This document shows positions 15,002 through 25,015 of a DNA stretch of 33,288 bases, one piece after another. The translations under genes were made by a program, and so were the position numbers. This DNA is from an uncultured Oceanobacter sp. (GTDB lineage: Bacteria > Pseudomonadota > Gammaproteobacteria > Pseudomonadales > Oceanobacteraceae), in contig CAJXTI010000042.1 of NCBI GenBank assembly GCA_913061185.1, positions 1 through 33,288 on the forward strand, given 5' to 3'. Below the pieces are notes generated by a model. It was not told the origin of the DNA and searched no databases. It was given only the letters and a program-made list of their open reading frames with translations. Every line of letters starts with the position of its first letter. Position 1 is the first letter of the stretch.

Positions 15002-18000
15002 TTAAAATCCTATCTGTACGCTGGCTCCGGCCAGATCGAGTTGTTGGCGGTCGAACAGGAAGCGCTGGTAGCGTATGCCAATGCCCACTTCAGTGTTGAG
15101 CTGGTAGTCGAGCCCCAGCCCTCCCATCGGGGCGGTGCCGGAGTCGAGGTGGCTGTTGAGGTCATCGCGACGGGTATCCACTTCGCCACTCCAGCGATAC
15201 AGCCCCAGTTCAAACGAGAGTGTCAGCTGGTTATTGATGGCGTCGCTAAAGCGCTGGCTAAGTACGATGCCGGAGCCGCCCACCGGGTGATGTCGGCGCA
15301 GGCTGGTTTTGAGGTCGTTGGGGGCGGCGTTGGCACTGAGATCCGTGCTGGCTGCTCCCATGTCGAGATAACGAATTTCTGCGGCATACCCCGGTAAGTA
15401 GCGATAGCCGATACCCATATCAAAGGCGGTGCGCTTGGCGTCGTAGTCGGTCACGGTGGCATCAAGGCCATCGGTCTGTAGCTGACTTTGCAGTTCGCCG
15501 CCGCTTTGGCTGCTATGCGCCCGGTAAAGGCCAATGGTGACGTAACCCTTGTCTTTGTCGAGGCCAAGGTCTTCAAGCCAGTGGCTGTCGTACTCGCTCG
15601 CCGGTGTGGCTGCCTCAACCGTTGCAGTTGGCATCAGTAACGCCAATCCCAACACGCCTGCCAACGGCAATATCACCGCAGGCAACGCGGATCGGTGAGT
15701 CCCTGGACGACGGCGGTAACCACAACTGGCAACAGCAGCCAGCAGCAGTAATCCTAGCACGCCCAAACTACCGCCACTGCGGTCGGCTCGGGTGCTGATG
15801 TCTGCCAGCGTTTGGGTCTGGTCCGCGCGTAATATCGACACGGCTCCCGGATCTTCTACTGCACCGTTCACTTCGTTATCGGCGTCGTTCGGGCCACCGT
15901 CTTCAATGGTCAGCTGCACACAGAAATCTCCTTCGGTCAGTCCTGCCACCCAGCTGCTATCTCCCGGAGGTGGGCAATAGCCAAGGCTGCCGGCGCTGGA
16001 GTAAATGTGGTTATTGGTATCGCTGACAAAGCTGTTCCAGCGACCATTCTGGAACTTGCGATAGACGGCATTGGCCGGAATTTGCTGAGTTTGTGGTACG
16101 ACTATGCTGACGCTCTGGCCCATGGTCGGCAGGTCGTGGATTTCGAAATCGAAGACACCGCCTTTAGGTTCAAAATCGTCGTCTGCACCCAGATCCTGTT
16201 GCGCCGCAACATCGTCATCGCTCAATCGAGCACCACCGCTGCTGCCCATGATGGCGAACTGACCCAGTCGGCACAGCACGCCAGGGTCACATTCCACCAG
16301 GAAGCCGTCGGTTTCGCTGGCAGTTTCTGGCAGCAGGTTGCTCTGGGCAATGTTGTCGAGGTAGTCCGGAATGCCGTCATCATCGCTGTCGGCGGTGCCT
16401 TCGTCGGCATCGACGATACCGTCACCATCGCTGTCATCACTGCCAGATAGTACCGGTGCCGATGCTTCGACCCGGAAGTAGATGCGGGCGATATCGGCAG
16501 CACCCTGGCTGTCATCGACCCGTACCTGCACGTTGTAACGGCCACTGCTTAATCCGGACGGATCAAAAACCAGTGTGGTGTTGGTCAGGCTGCCATCGGT
16601 ATCCACCAAGGCGCTGTGGCTGCTGGCCCAGTCGAAACGGTGGGTATCTTGCAGGTTGGCGTCGGTCACACGGACCGTCGCCGTCACCATACCGCCATCA
16701 CGTGCCACCAATACGGTATTGCTACCGCCCTGCTGCAACACCATGCTGGCCGCTGGCGCGAGGTTTTGCTCGCCTATCGTTATGGTCACGCGGTGGCTGG
16801 CTCCAGCGTTAATGTCGTGAATATCAGGGGCACTTGGGTCGTAACCACCACCGAGGTCGTCGCTCTCGGTGGTGTCGTCATCCAGGGCCAGTACCAGAAT
16901 CTCTGCTCCTTCGGAGATGCCATCATCGGTGAGCTGGAAGCTGATCCGGGCCTCGGTACTGTCTGCTGTGAAAATGACGCTGCCAGCACTGAGATTATGG
17001 TCGGCGCTGTCCGCCGTACTGCTGGTACTGTCGATCCGGTAAGGCACTTCGAACGGGTAATCCGGTGCACTGCCGTTCAGTACTACGTCGACCTCGACAT
17101 TACCGCCTTCGACACTGGCGATATCGCGGTTGAAGGACACCAGCGGGCGAACCCGCAAGGTCTGGGTCGTGGTACTGGTATTACCCTTGGCATCGGTGGC
17201 GCTGTAGGTCACCGTGTGAATACCCGGACGCATCCGTAAACTGCCACCTTTCAGGCCCAGTACGCTGGTGTTGCAGCAACCAGGGCCGTCGACGTTGTCG
17301 CTGGTCATTGCTGCCAAGGCTGCACTGGTATCACTCACACCGAGCAGGTCCGCCACACTAACGCGAGTGAAGACTCCGGTCGCATCGACAATGGCATCCA
17401 CTGGTGGTGTGATCACTGGCGGCGTGGTATCGAGGTAGTCACTGCTGTTGCTCGGGTCAGTGCCGTCTTGCTGTTCCTGGCCATTGGGGATGGTATCGCC
17501 ATCACTGTCGGTCAAGGCATCACTGTCATCGAACGGATCAAAACCGTAGCGGGTTTCATAGTCGTCCGGCATGCCGTCGTTATCGTCATCACTGTCGTCA
17601 GCGTTGGCAATGCCATCGCTATCGTTATCACCGATCACGACAAGGCTGAAGGCTGGCAATGAGCCGGTAGGATTCACCGTACCACGGTCATCTGCCGTCA
17701 TCACGATACCGCTGTAGCTGCCTTCATCGCCAACCGCCGGGGTGCCGGTCAACTTACCGGTAGTCGAATTGATCACTAGCCAGGCCGGTGCGCCACTGAG
17801 TGTGAAGTTAAAGCTGCTGCTGTCGCTATCCACCACGGTGGGGGTAAAGCTGAAGGTGCTTCCTTCCAGAACGCTGCTGGCCGGCGTACCGGATAGCAGC
17901 GGCGCATCGTTCACCGCCGCAACGCTCAGGCTGACGCTGGCAACGGCGGAGGTGCCAGCTTCGTTATCTGACAGCTGGTAGGTAAAGCTGTCACTGCCGT

Positions 18001-21000
18001 AGTAGTCGCTATCCGGTGTGTAGGTCAAGCTGCCATCGGCGTTGTCGACCAGGGTTCCGTGGCTGACATCCGTAACAACCACGATACTGCTGAGATCGAG
18101 GCTACCATCGATATCGCTGTCGTTTGCAGCCACGTCGATCACCACCGCACTGTCTTCGCTGGTGCTGGCACTGTCGTTATTGGCCAGTGGCTCGTCGTTG
18201 ACAGCAGTGATTGTCATCACAACCGTCGCCGTATTTGACCAGGCACCACTGTCATCCTGCACCCGGTAGCTGAGGCTGTCGGCACCGTTAAAGTCGGCAT
18301 CTGGGGTATAGTTGATCACGCCGCTGAGCACGCTTGCGATGCCCTGGGCTGGTGGTTCCACCAGCACCAGAGTCGCAGCCTGTATTGAGCCATCTACATC
18401 GCTGTCGTTGCCCAAGGCGTTGATGTTGAGGCTGGCGTCTTCCAGCAGGGTCACGTTGTCGTTGCTGGCGACAGGGGCATCATTCACGGCAGTAATCGTC
18501 AGGCTGACGGTCGCGACATTGGAAGTGGCATCGCTATCGTCTTTCACCACATAGGTAAAGCTGTCGCTGCCGTTGAAATCTGCCGCAGGGCGATACGTGA
18601 TTTCACCGCTGCTGGCATCCACGGTGATAGTGCCGTGTGCCGGAGAACTAACAACCGTTACCTTCGAGCTGTCCAGCGTACCGTCGATATCCGTGTCGTT
18701 GCCGATAACGTCAATCACCAGCTCGGTGTCCTCGGCGGTCGAGCCGGTATCGTCAGCCGCCACTGGCGCATCGTTCACGCCACTGACGTTGATGATCAGA
18801 GTCGCGACATTAGAGGTTGCACCGTGCTGGTCTTTGATCTGGTAAGTCAGTGAATCAGAGCCGTTAAAGTTGGCAGCTGGTGTGTACTCAATCTGGCCAG
18901 ACACCACGCTGGCACTACCTTCCGCAGCTGCACTGACAATGGTCAGGGTAGTGGTATCAACACTGTCACTGTTATCAACATCGGTGTCGTTATTAGCAAC
19001 GTTGATGGTCACTGCGGTGTCTTCCGCTGTCGTTGCCACATCGGCGACAGCGACGGGGGCGTCATTGACAGCCGCAACGGCGATGCTGACGGTTATATCA
19101 CCCGAACTGCCACTGTAAATATCATCCACCGCGTAGGTGAAAGAATCCACACCGTTAAAGTCGGCTAACGGTGTATAGGTAATCACACCGTTGGCGGTGT
19201 TGACACTGGCCGAACCATGAGCCGGAGCATGAGTAACGGTTACACTGGCAGCGTTGAGCGTGGAATCCACATCGCCATCGTTGGCCAACACGTTAATGTC
19301 TACCGCAGTATCTTCCTGGGTACTGCCGCTGTCGGCCCCTCCGGTCGGGTTGTTGTTGGCCACCGTAAAGTTGAGTTCGCTGGCGACACTCAATCCGGCC
19401 CAGCCATTAAGCGCGGCATCCACCAGCAGGCCACTGTCAGCCAGCAGGTAATAACGATGGGTTGGCGTCCAGTTGGCCGCCGGGGTAATGGTCACTTGTG
19501 TGCCACTGATAACCACCTGCCCAGAGCCAACGGCAATGGCTTCCACCAGCGTATCGCCATCCGCATCGTACAGCTGGAAGTTGCCCGTGGTTGCGCTCAC
19601 TGCCTCGCTCAGAGTCAGCACAATGCGGCTGTTGTACTGCACACGGGTGGCGTCATCCGCCGGGGTTGAACTGCTGAGAACCGGATCAGCGACATCCAGC
19701 GTACTGGTATCGGTAACCGCCGTCGCGCTGTTACCCGCAACGTCGGTCAGTATCACGCTGAGGGTCAGGGTGCCGTCATTCAGGCCTGACAGGTCGATAC
19801 CGCTAACCTGTTCAGCAGCGGTGCCAGAGCCAGTGACGGCGGTACCGCCACCACTGGAGCTGATGGAGTAGCTATAACTGCCAGCGACTTCGGCGCTGGC
19901 AAAGGTGAAGCTGACGGCGTTGTATTCACCAGAGCCAATCAGGGAGTCGTCGAACGCTACGCTGTGGCCGGAGGGTGCGCTGGTGTCCAGAGTACTGGTT
20001 GCCGTGACGGCACTAGCCGCGTTGTCAGCGCTGTCGGTTAAGAACAGCGAGACCGTCAGAGTGCCGTCAGCAAGGCTGGAAACATCGATTGCGGTGAGTG
20101 GTTCGCTGGCACTGGTTACCGTACCGCTGCCGGTTACTGCAGTGCCGCCGCCGCTGGATGAGATCGAATAACGGTAAGCCGCTCCGACTTCGGCTCTGGC
20201 CATGGTCACACTGATCGAGCTGGCTTCAGTGCTGTTGATCAGACTGTCGTCGAAGCTGATGCTGTGACCACTCGGACCAGTCAGGTCAATTTCAAAGCCG
20301 CTCAGACTCAGTGCTGAACTGGCGTTGTCTGCAGCATCGGTGACGGTCAAGGTGCAGTCGTTGTAACTGCCTTCAGCCAGAGCCGAGCTGTTGTCCGGCT
20401 GCGACAGGCTAATCGTCTGATTGCCGGAAGAGACTGCCCCTTCGCTGGCACTGCCACAGCTGCCGCCCACCGCTAACGTGCCCGCCTCATTAGTCGAGAA
20501 GGTCAATGCTGGCGTGGTGTCATTTCCCAGGGAAGTGGCTGCGCTGACTTCGGTCAGAACCGGAGCCGTGGTATCCAGCGTACTGGTATCGGTAACCGCC
20601 GTCGCGCTGTTACCCGCAACGTCGGTCAGTATCACGCTGAGGGTCAGGGTGCCGTCATTCAGGCCTGACAGGTCGATACCGCTAACCTGTTCAGCAGCGG
20701 TGCCAGAGCCAGTGACGGCGGTACCGCCACCACTGGAGCTGATGGAGTAGCTATAACTGCCAGCGACTTCGGCGCTGGCAAAGGTGAAGCTGACGGCGCT
20801 GTATTCACCAGAGCCAATCAGAGAGTCGTCGAACGCTACGCTGTGGCCGGAGGGTGCGCTGGTGTCGACCGTGGCATTACTGCTGTCTGTCGCGCTGGCG
20901 TTATTACCGGCGTTGTCGGTCGCGGTGGCGCTGATATTCAGCAACGTGCCATCGGTTGAGCTGCTGGTAATGCTGTAGCTGGCGCTCCAGATACCGCTGT

Positions 21001-24000
21001 TGTTTGATGCCACCACGGCAGAACCACCACCAAAGGCGACGAAATTCATCGTCACACTGCTGATGGTGTCGCTGTTGTTGTCGCCAGCGGCGGTATTGTT
21101 CCAGCGGGCGGTCAGGGTATCTCCGGCAATAAATACACCACCGCTACCGGATGCACCGGAGATCGACAGGTTGCCGTCCGTTATGGTGGGAGCCATGTTA
21201 TCCACTGTGGCATTGGTGCTGTCGGCGCTGGTGGTGCTGTTACCGGCATTGTCGATCGCCGTCAGGGAAATATTGCGGTTACTGCTGTCAATGGCACCAC
21301 TGACAAGTGTGTAAGTCGCGCTCCAGCTACCGGCGCTGTTTGATGCCACTACGGCGGCGGCACCACCAAAGGCGGAGAAATTGACACTGACGCTGCTGAT
21401 GGTGTCGCTGTTGTTGTCACCACCGGCGGTGTTGTTCCAGCGGGCGGTAACGGTATCGCCCGCACGGAAAGCGCCGCCGATACCGGAGGCGCCAGAGATC
21501 GACAGGTTAGTGTCGGTGACGATGGGAGCAATATTATCTACGCTGGCGTTGGTCGTATCCGCTGTCGTGGCATTACCGCTGCTGTTGGTCGCTGTCACTG
21601 AGACATTACGATTGCTGCTGTCGATGGCTCCGGCGGTGAGGGTATAAGTGGCAATCCAGCTGCCCGATGACTCACTCGCACTGATGGCAGCGCCACCGCC
21701 AAACGGGCTGAAGTCGACCGTCACAGCGCTGACGCCGGTATTGTTGTCGCCACTGCTGGTGTTGTTCCAGCTGGCGGAAATGGTATCGCCAATGACGTAA
21801 GTTCCGCCGGTACCGGAGGCACCCGAGATGCTGATATGAGCATCTGTTAACGTCGGCACATTGGTCGCCGTCAGCTGGCTGCTGTTGGTGGTTGTCAAGC
21901 TGCCGGAACTGGCCTGCAGGTTAAAGGTTTCGCTACTGCTGCCCGAGGTGGTGTAGGTAATTTGCATCGCTGTAAAGGTAGCGACCCCGGACGACGGGGT
22001 CAGGCTAACCGTGGCAGCACTGCCATCGGTATCGCCAGTGGTCGTCATCAGCGCTGAGCCAGCGCCGTTCACTTCCGCCAAACGGATATCGCTGCTATAG
22101 CCGGTATCGACATAACCGTTGGCATCGACGGCTTTCACCACCGGCACGGTCGTCAGGCTTTTGGCTTCGCCACTGCTGACCGTTAACGGCGCAGGCTGAG
22201 TGGTCAATTGCAGTTGCGTGGCCACCACATCGGTAAACAGCAGGCTGGTACTCACGGTGCTTAAATTACTGCCAATACCATCCTGATCATTAAACGTTAC
22301 GATCAGCGCCTGGCCATCGGTGGCGGTGGTATTGGTCAGGCTGGTGAATGTCGCTACCCCGGCCACTGCCGTGACGCTGTTATTGGTGAGCACATTACCG
22401 GGGTTTATGCCTTCGTCGGCGCCTGTTACCACTTCGGTAAAATCGCTATCGATATTGCCGAACGCATCTTCCGCAGCGACAACCGGCTGGGTGGTCATGG
22501 CCATACCGGACACCAGCCCCGCAGCCTGGGTTGTGAGCCTCAAGCCGGTGGCGGTGACATCAACTGTGGTGCCGGAGCTGTTGGAAACGGCACTGGTGGC
22601 CCCCATGGAGGTCCCGCCGGATATGGTGACGTCGGTGTCGCCATCCATACTGAGGATCATGGTGTGATCTTCGGTCAAGCCGGTGTTGTCGTTGTAATAG
22701 CCATTAATTGTGTAGATCTCGCTGCCACCATCGGCAATCGAAAGACTCAGACCTGAAAAGGTAATGGTGTCGTTCGCGCTGCTATAAACCCCAGTGACGT
22801 TGCTGGCATCTGCGCCGTTCAAACGCCAAGTGACATTCGCTCGTTCGGCATCGCTACTGGTGCCCGATACATTGACCACCAGCTGGCTGATTTCCATTGC
22901 CAGACCGTCACTGCTGGCGCCATCGGAGAGAGTAAAGTCGAACAGATCCACTGCTTCGCCAACACTATCCACAGTGGTATCCAGCCCCACCGGCTCAGTC
23001 ACTCCGGCGGCGGGTGTCAGACTGCCATCGCTGTCGGCCGGGCTGGTAGGGGTCACATAGCCAGCAATAGTGCCTGTGTGGTAGTGGATTTCCCAGTCAC
23101 TGGAATTTTCCGACACCAGCATGATGCGATCGGCGGTGCTGTTCACCGCAAAGCGGTCGTTCATCCAACCGTCGAGTTCAAAATCAAAACCATCGACCCA
23201 GTCGCTGCCGTTGTAGCTGTTGATGAAGTATTTGCTATCGCCGTAGTTGGCGAAGTAATACACACCGTTGTCATACTCCATGCCATAGACCCACGGCGTA
23301 CTGTGCCCTGCATGGGTGATCGCCGTACTGACCCAGCTGCCAGAGGCATTGGTAACATAGTAGGAAGCACCACCGGTTTGGTCTGAATACGCGTAGTGAA
23401 TCTTGTTGCTGCTGTCGATCAGCACATTCGCCATACGATAGACTTTGGCATCGTCCTTACCGTTGAGGATTTTGGTCGAAGCGCTGAAGCCATCGCTGGA
23501 TGACTCCATGTAATAGTTGTCCTCACCATTGTTCTGCGAGTCTTCACGGCGGTAGAACACGGTCGCGGTGCCACTGCTGTCGGCCACGACATAGGTATCG
23601 TGAGCCTCATCCGTGCCATTGCCAGCAACCACGACATTGGTTTTAACCCAGCTACCACTCTTGTTGGTGGCGTAATCCACCTGATAGCCAGAGCCGTTGT
23701 AGACTTTCCAGGAGACGTGAACGTCATCGTTGGCGTCGACAAACACATCCACTTCATCCACCGAATTGCCGGTCTCGGCTATTTTGGTGAAGCTCCAGCT
23801 GCTGCCATTGTAATAGCCATAGAAGGGATCGCCGGTGTTGGCATAGTTGGTTTCGGTGGCGCTGAAAACGGCGTGAATATGGCCGTTACTGTCGAAGTCA
23901 TAATCAACGCGCTGTTCATTGCCCCAGCTGACGTAAGCGCGACCCGAGATGGCACTGGCATTAAACGAGGTGTAATTGGAGAAACCGGCACCGTTCCAGA

Positions 24001-25015
24001 GCAGGAAGGTAATGTCGTCACCGCTGCTGCCATCTTTGGAATAGCCGAGGTAATAATTACCGCTGTCATCCACACGGATTTTCGGAAATTTCCAGGTGCC
24101 ATCAGCCGAGATCAGGCCGGTCTCATAGGCCGGATTGACCTGGGTCGAGGCAGAAGTGACTTCACTGCTGCCATCCACGGCCGCCAGATAAACCAGATAA
24201 TACTTGCTGGCATCCAGGCCACTAAAACTCAGCGTGGTGCTGGTGGCCGCCGCCCCGCTGGTCGTTTGCAGCGCCGCATTATTATCGCCATCGGTTCCGG
24301 CAATCACCTGGGCAGGTGTCGGGGCGGTTTTGTTGCTCTCCACCAGCACAGCATACACGGTGGCCGATTCACTCATGCTGACACTGACATCAAAACTGCT
24401 GCTGGTTTTGTTCAGGATACTGGTGGCCATCACCACCGGTGCGCTCACCCCTGTGTGCCAGGTGCCGCCCCAACTTATTTCACAACTGGCCTGATTCAGG
24501 GATGTATAAGTGTTGGTGTAATACACACTGCCCCAGGTGAAATGACAGTGATCGTATGGGCTGTCGCTGGCAAAATATTTGCGTCCCAACAAGGTGCCAG
24601 ACAACGCCGCCGTAGCCTTGGGTTGTGACCCAAGCCGTTGGTTTTGCTGTAAAAAAGCCAGTATTCCGGCGTCGTCAGACAACGTATTCTCTGACAACGT
24701 ATTCTCTGACAACGTAGCGCCAGTATTATCCAGTGCCCTGCCAGATGTCTGGCCACGTCGAAAGGCATCAAACGCGCTCCGTGGCATCTCGTACTGCTCG
24801 GAAGCAGCGGCGTCGATCTGCAACGCTTGATCAGCCACCACAATGGTCGCCCCCCGTGCCAATCGGCGACTGCTGCTGTGACTGGCAGAGCGGCTCATGC
24901 TCGCCGGTGCCGCAAAGGCTCCGGCCATGGCAATCAACGGTAATGCCAAGGCGGCCTTGCGTAACGGCTGCGAAGTGGAAGACGGTTCTCGGGATACGGG
25001 TTTGTTGGTATTCAT
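15002..25015 (-). CDS. Giant multidomain surface protein with C-terminal outer-membrane barrel
   Basis: This protein is 3337 residues from ATG 25015; GTG 25021 would add two. GAGG lies seven bases upstream, and the start overlaps the previous stop as ATGA. Order: signal peptide (1 to about 37, ending AGAFA-AP); propeller-like repeats (about 300-650); Ig/Big-like repeats (about 650-1060); three or four ~110-residue ISGASG repeats (1060-1380); APSGHS repeats (1380-1775); an SwmB-like domain (1776-1880); about six tandem cadherin-like repeats with AEDTAVxINV cores (1880-2375); a He_PIG-like domain; Ca-binding TSP3-like DSDGD runs (2460-2530 and near 2880); HYR-like and Calx-beta-like domains (2530-2740); a choice-of-anchor U-like domain (2915-3050); a GlyGly-CTERM-like segment (about 3080-3105); a signal-peptide-like segment (3110-3130); and a beta-barrel to Phe3337. 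It is probably exported and surface-displayed, with adhesion as the likely role. Domain names are by eye. Confidence 0.85.
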   Translation of the reverse strand: MNTNKPVSREPSSTSQPLRKAALALPLIAMAGAFAAPASMSRSASHSSSRRLARGATIVVADQALQIDAAASEQYEMPRSAFDAFRRGQTSGRALDNTGATLSENTLSENTLSDDAGILAFLQQNQRLGSQPKATAALSGTLLGRKYFASDSPYDHCHFTWGSVYYTNTYTSLNQASCEISWGGTWHTGVSAPVVMATSILNKTSSSFDVSVSMSESATVYAVLVESNKTAPTPAQVIAGTDGDNNAALQTTSGAAATSTTLSFSGLDASKYYLVYLAAVDGSSEVTSASTQVNPAYETGLISADGTWKFPKIRVDDSGNYYLGYSKDGSSGDDITFLLWNGAGFSNYTSFNASAISGRAYVSWGNEQRVDYDFDSNGHIHAVFSATETNYANTGDPFYGYYNGSSWSFTKIAETGNSVDEVDVFVDANDDVHVSWKVYNGSGYQVDYATNKSGSWVKTNVVVAGNGTDEAHDTYVVADSSGTATVFYRREDSQNNGEDNYYMESSSDGFSASTKILNGKDDAKVYRMANVLIDSSNKIHYAYSDQTGGASYYVTNASGSWVSTAITHAGHSTPWVYGMEYDNGVYYFANYGDSKYFINSYNGSDWVDGFDFELDGWMNDRFAVNSTADRIMLVSENSSDWEIHYHTGTIAGYVTPTSPADSDGSLTPAAGVTEPVGLDTTVDSVGEAVDLFDFTLSDGASSDGLAMEISQLVVNVSGTSSDAERANVTWRLNGADASNVTGVYSSANDTITFSGLSLSIADGGSEIYTINGYYNDNTGLTEDHTMILSMDGDTDVTISGGTSMGATSAVSNSSGTTVDVTATGLRLTTQAAGLVSGMAMTTQPVVAAEDAFGNIDSDFTEVVTGADEGINPGNVLTNNSVTAVAGVATFTSLTNTTATDGQALIVTFNDQDGIGSNLSTVSTSLLFTDVVATQLQLTTQPAPLTVSSGEAKSLTTVPVVKAVDANGYVDTGYSSDIRLAEVNGAGSALMTTTGDTDGSAATVSLTPSSGVATFTAMQITYTTSGSSSETFNLQASSGSLTTTNSSQLTATNVPTLTDAHISISGASGTGGTYVIGDTISASWNNTSSGDNNTGVSAVTVDFSPFGGGAAISASESSGSWIATYTLTAGAIDSSNRNVSVTATNSSGNATTADTTNASVDNIAPIVTDTNLSISGASGIGGAFRAGDTVTARWNNTAGGDNNSDTISSVSVNFSAFGGAAAVVASNSAGSWSATYTLVSGAIDSSNRNISLTAIDNAGNSTTSADSTNATVDNMAPTITDGNLSISGASGSGGVFIAGDTLTARWNNTAAGDNNSDTISSVTMNFVAFGGGSAVVASNNSGIWSASYSITSSSTDGTLLNISATATDNAGNNASATDSSNATVDTSAPSGHSVAFDDSLIGSGEYSAVSFTFASAEVAGSYSYSISSSGGGTAVTGSGTAAEQVSGIDLSGLNDGTLTLSVILTDVAGNSATAVTDTSTLDTTAPVLTEVSAATSLGNDTTPALTFSTNEAGTLAVGGSCGSASEGAVSSGNQTISLSQPDNSSALAEGSYNDCTLTVTDAADNASSALSLSGFEIDLTGPSGHSISFDDSLINSTEASSISVTMARAEVGAAYRYSISSSGGGTAVTGSGTVTSASEPLTAIDVSSLADGTLTVSLFLTDSADNAASAVTATSTLDTSAPSGHSVAFDDSLIGSGEYNAVSFTFASAEVAGSYSYSISSSGGGTAVTGSGTAAEQVSGIDLSGLNDGTLTLSVILTDVAGNSATAVTDTSTLDVADPVLSSSTPADDATRVQYNSRIVLTLSEAVSATTGNFQLYDADGDTLVEAIAVGSGQVVISGTQVTITPAANWTPTHRYYLLADSGLLVDAALNGWAGLSVASELNFTVANNNPTGGADSGSTQEDTAVDINVLANDGDVDSTLNAASVTVTHAPAHGSASVNTANGVITYTPLADFNGVDSFTYAVDDIYSGSSGDITVSIAVAAVNDAPVAVADVATTAEDTAVTINVANNDTDVDNSDSVDTTTLTIVSAAAEGSASVVSGQIEYTPAANFNGSDSLTYQIKDQHGATSNVATLIINVSGVNDAPVAADDTGSTAEDTELVIDVIGNDTDIDGTLDSSKVTVVSSPAHGTITVDASSGEITYRPAADFNGSDSFTYVVKDDSDATSNVATVSLTITAVNDAPVASNDNVTLLEDASLNINALGNDSDVDGSIQAATLVLVEPPAQGIASVLSGVINYTPDADFNGADSLSYRVQDDSGAWSNTATVVMTITAVNDEPLANNDSASTSEDSAVVIDVAANDSDIDGSLDLSSIVVVTDVSHGTLVDNADGSLTYTPDSDYYGSDSFTYQLSDNEAGTSAVASVSLSVAAVNDAPLLSGTPASSVLEGSTFSFTPTVVDSDSSSFNFTLSGAPAWLVINSTTGKLTGTPAVGDEGSYSGIVMTADDRGTVNPTGSLPAFSLVVIGDNDSDGIANADDSDDDNDGMPDDYETRYGFDPFDDSDALTDSDGDTIPNGQEQQDGTDPSNSSDYLDTTPPVITPPVDAIVDATGVFTRVSVADLLGVSDTSAALAAMTSDNVDGPGCCNTSVLGLKGGSLRMRPGIHTVTYSATDAKGNTSTTTQTLRVRPLVSFNRDIASVEGGNVEVDVVLNGSAPDYPFEVPYRIDSTSSTADSADHNLSAGSVIFTADSTEARISFQLTDDGISEGAEILVLALDDDTTESDDLGGGYDPSAPDIHDINAGASHRVTITIGEQNLAPAASMVLQQGGSNTVLVARDGGMVTATVRVTDANLQDTHRFDWASSHSALVDTDGSLTNTTLVFDPSGLSSGRYNVQVRVDDSQGAADIARIYFRVEASAPVLSGSDDSDGDGIVDADEGTADSDDDGIPDYLDNIAQSNLLPETASETDGFLVECDPGVLCRLGQFAIMGSSGGARLSDDDVAAQQDLGADDDFEPKGGVFDFEIHDLPTMGQSVSIVVPQTQQIPANAVYRKFQNGRWNSFVSDTNNHIYSSAGSLGYCPPPGDSSWVAGLTEGDFCVQLTIEDGGPNDADNEVNGAVEDPGAVSILRADQTQTLADISTRADRSGGSLGVLGLLLLAAVASCGYRRRPGTHRSALPAVILPLAGVLGLALLMPTATVEAATPASEYDSHWLEDLGLDKDKGYVTIGLYRAHSSQSGGELQSQLQTDGLDATVTDYDAKRTAFDMGIGYRYLPGYAAEIRYLDMGAASTDLSANAAPNDLKTSLRRHHPVGGSGIVLSQRFSDAINNQLTLSFELGLYRWSGEVDTRRDDLNSHLDSGTAPMGGLGLDYQLNTEVGIGIRYQRFLFDRQQLDLAGASVQIGF
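19694..19987 (-). repeat. 294-bp direct repeat, copy A (inside the giant gene)
   Basis: This block is repeated at 20573-20866 with an offset of exactly 879 bp. By eye only two bases differ (19920/20799 and the G/A in AATCAGGGAGTCG). Each copy encodes one APSGHSVAFDDSLIGSG-type Ig-like unit of about 98 residues. Near identity at the DNA level implies a recent duplication or gene conversion. Such repeats also risk collapse in short-read assembly. Confidence 0.9.
20573..20866 (-). repeat. 294-bp direct repeat, copy B (inside the giant gene)
   Basis: This is the partner of 19694-19987. A third, clearly diverged unit (APSGHSISFDDSLINST) lies between them in the protein, so the array is older than this last copy event. 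Confidence 0.9.
24678..24716 (-). repeat. 15-bp tandem repeat near the N-terminus of the giant protein
   Basis: The unit GACAACGTATTCTCT starts at 24678, 24693 and (partly) 24708. It encodes the in-frame repeat LSENT-LSENT-LSDDA shortly after the signal peptide. Units are multiples of three, so copy changes keep the frame. Confidence 0.85.

Noticed and set aside
23600..24628. 342-residue open frame on the plus strand
   Set aside because: It lies fully opposite the giant gene, has no ribosome site or family feature, and its Ala/Val/Ile/Gly-rich composition is what the complement of that gene's codon pattern gives. The same holds for the other plus-strand frames between 15.0 and 25.0 kb.
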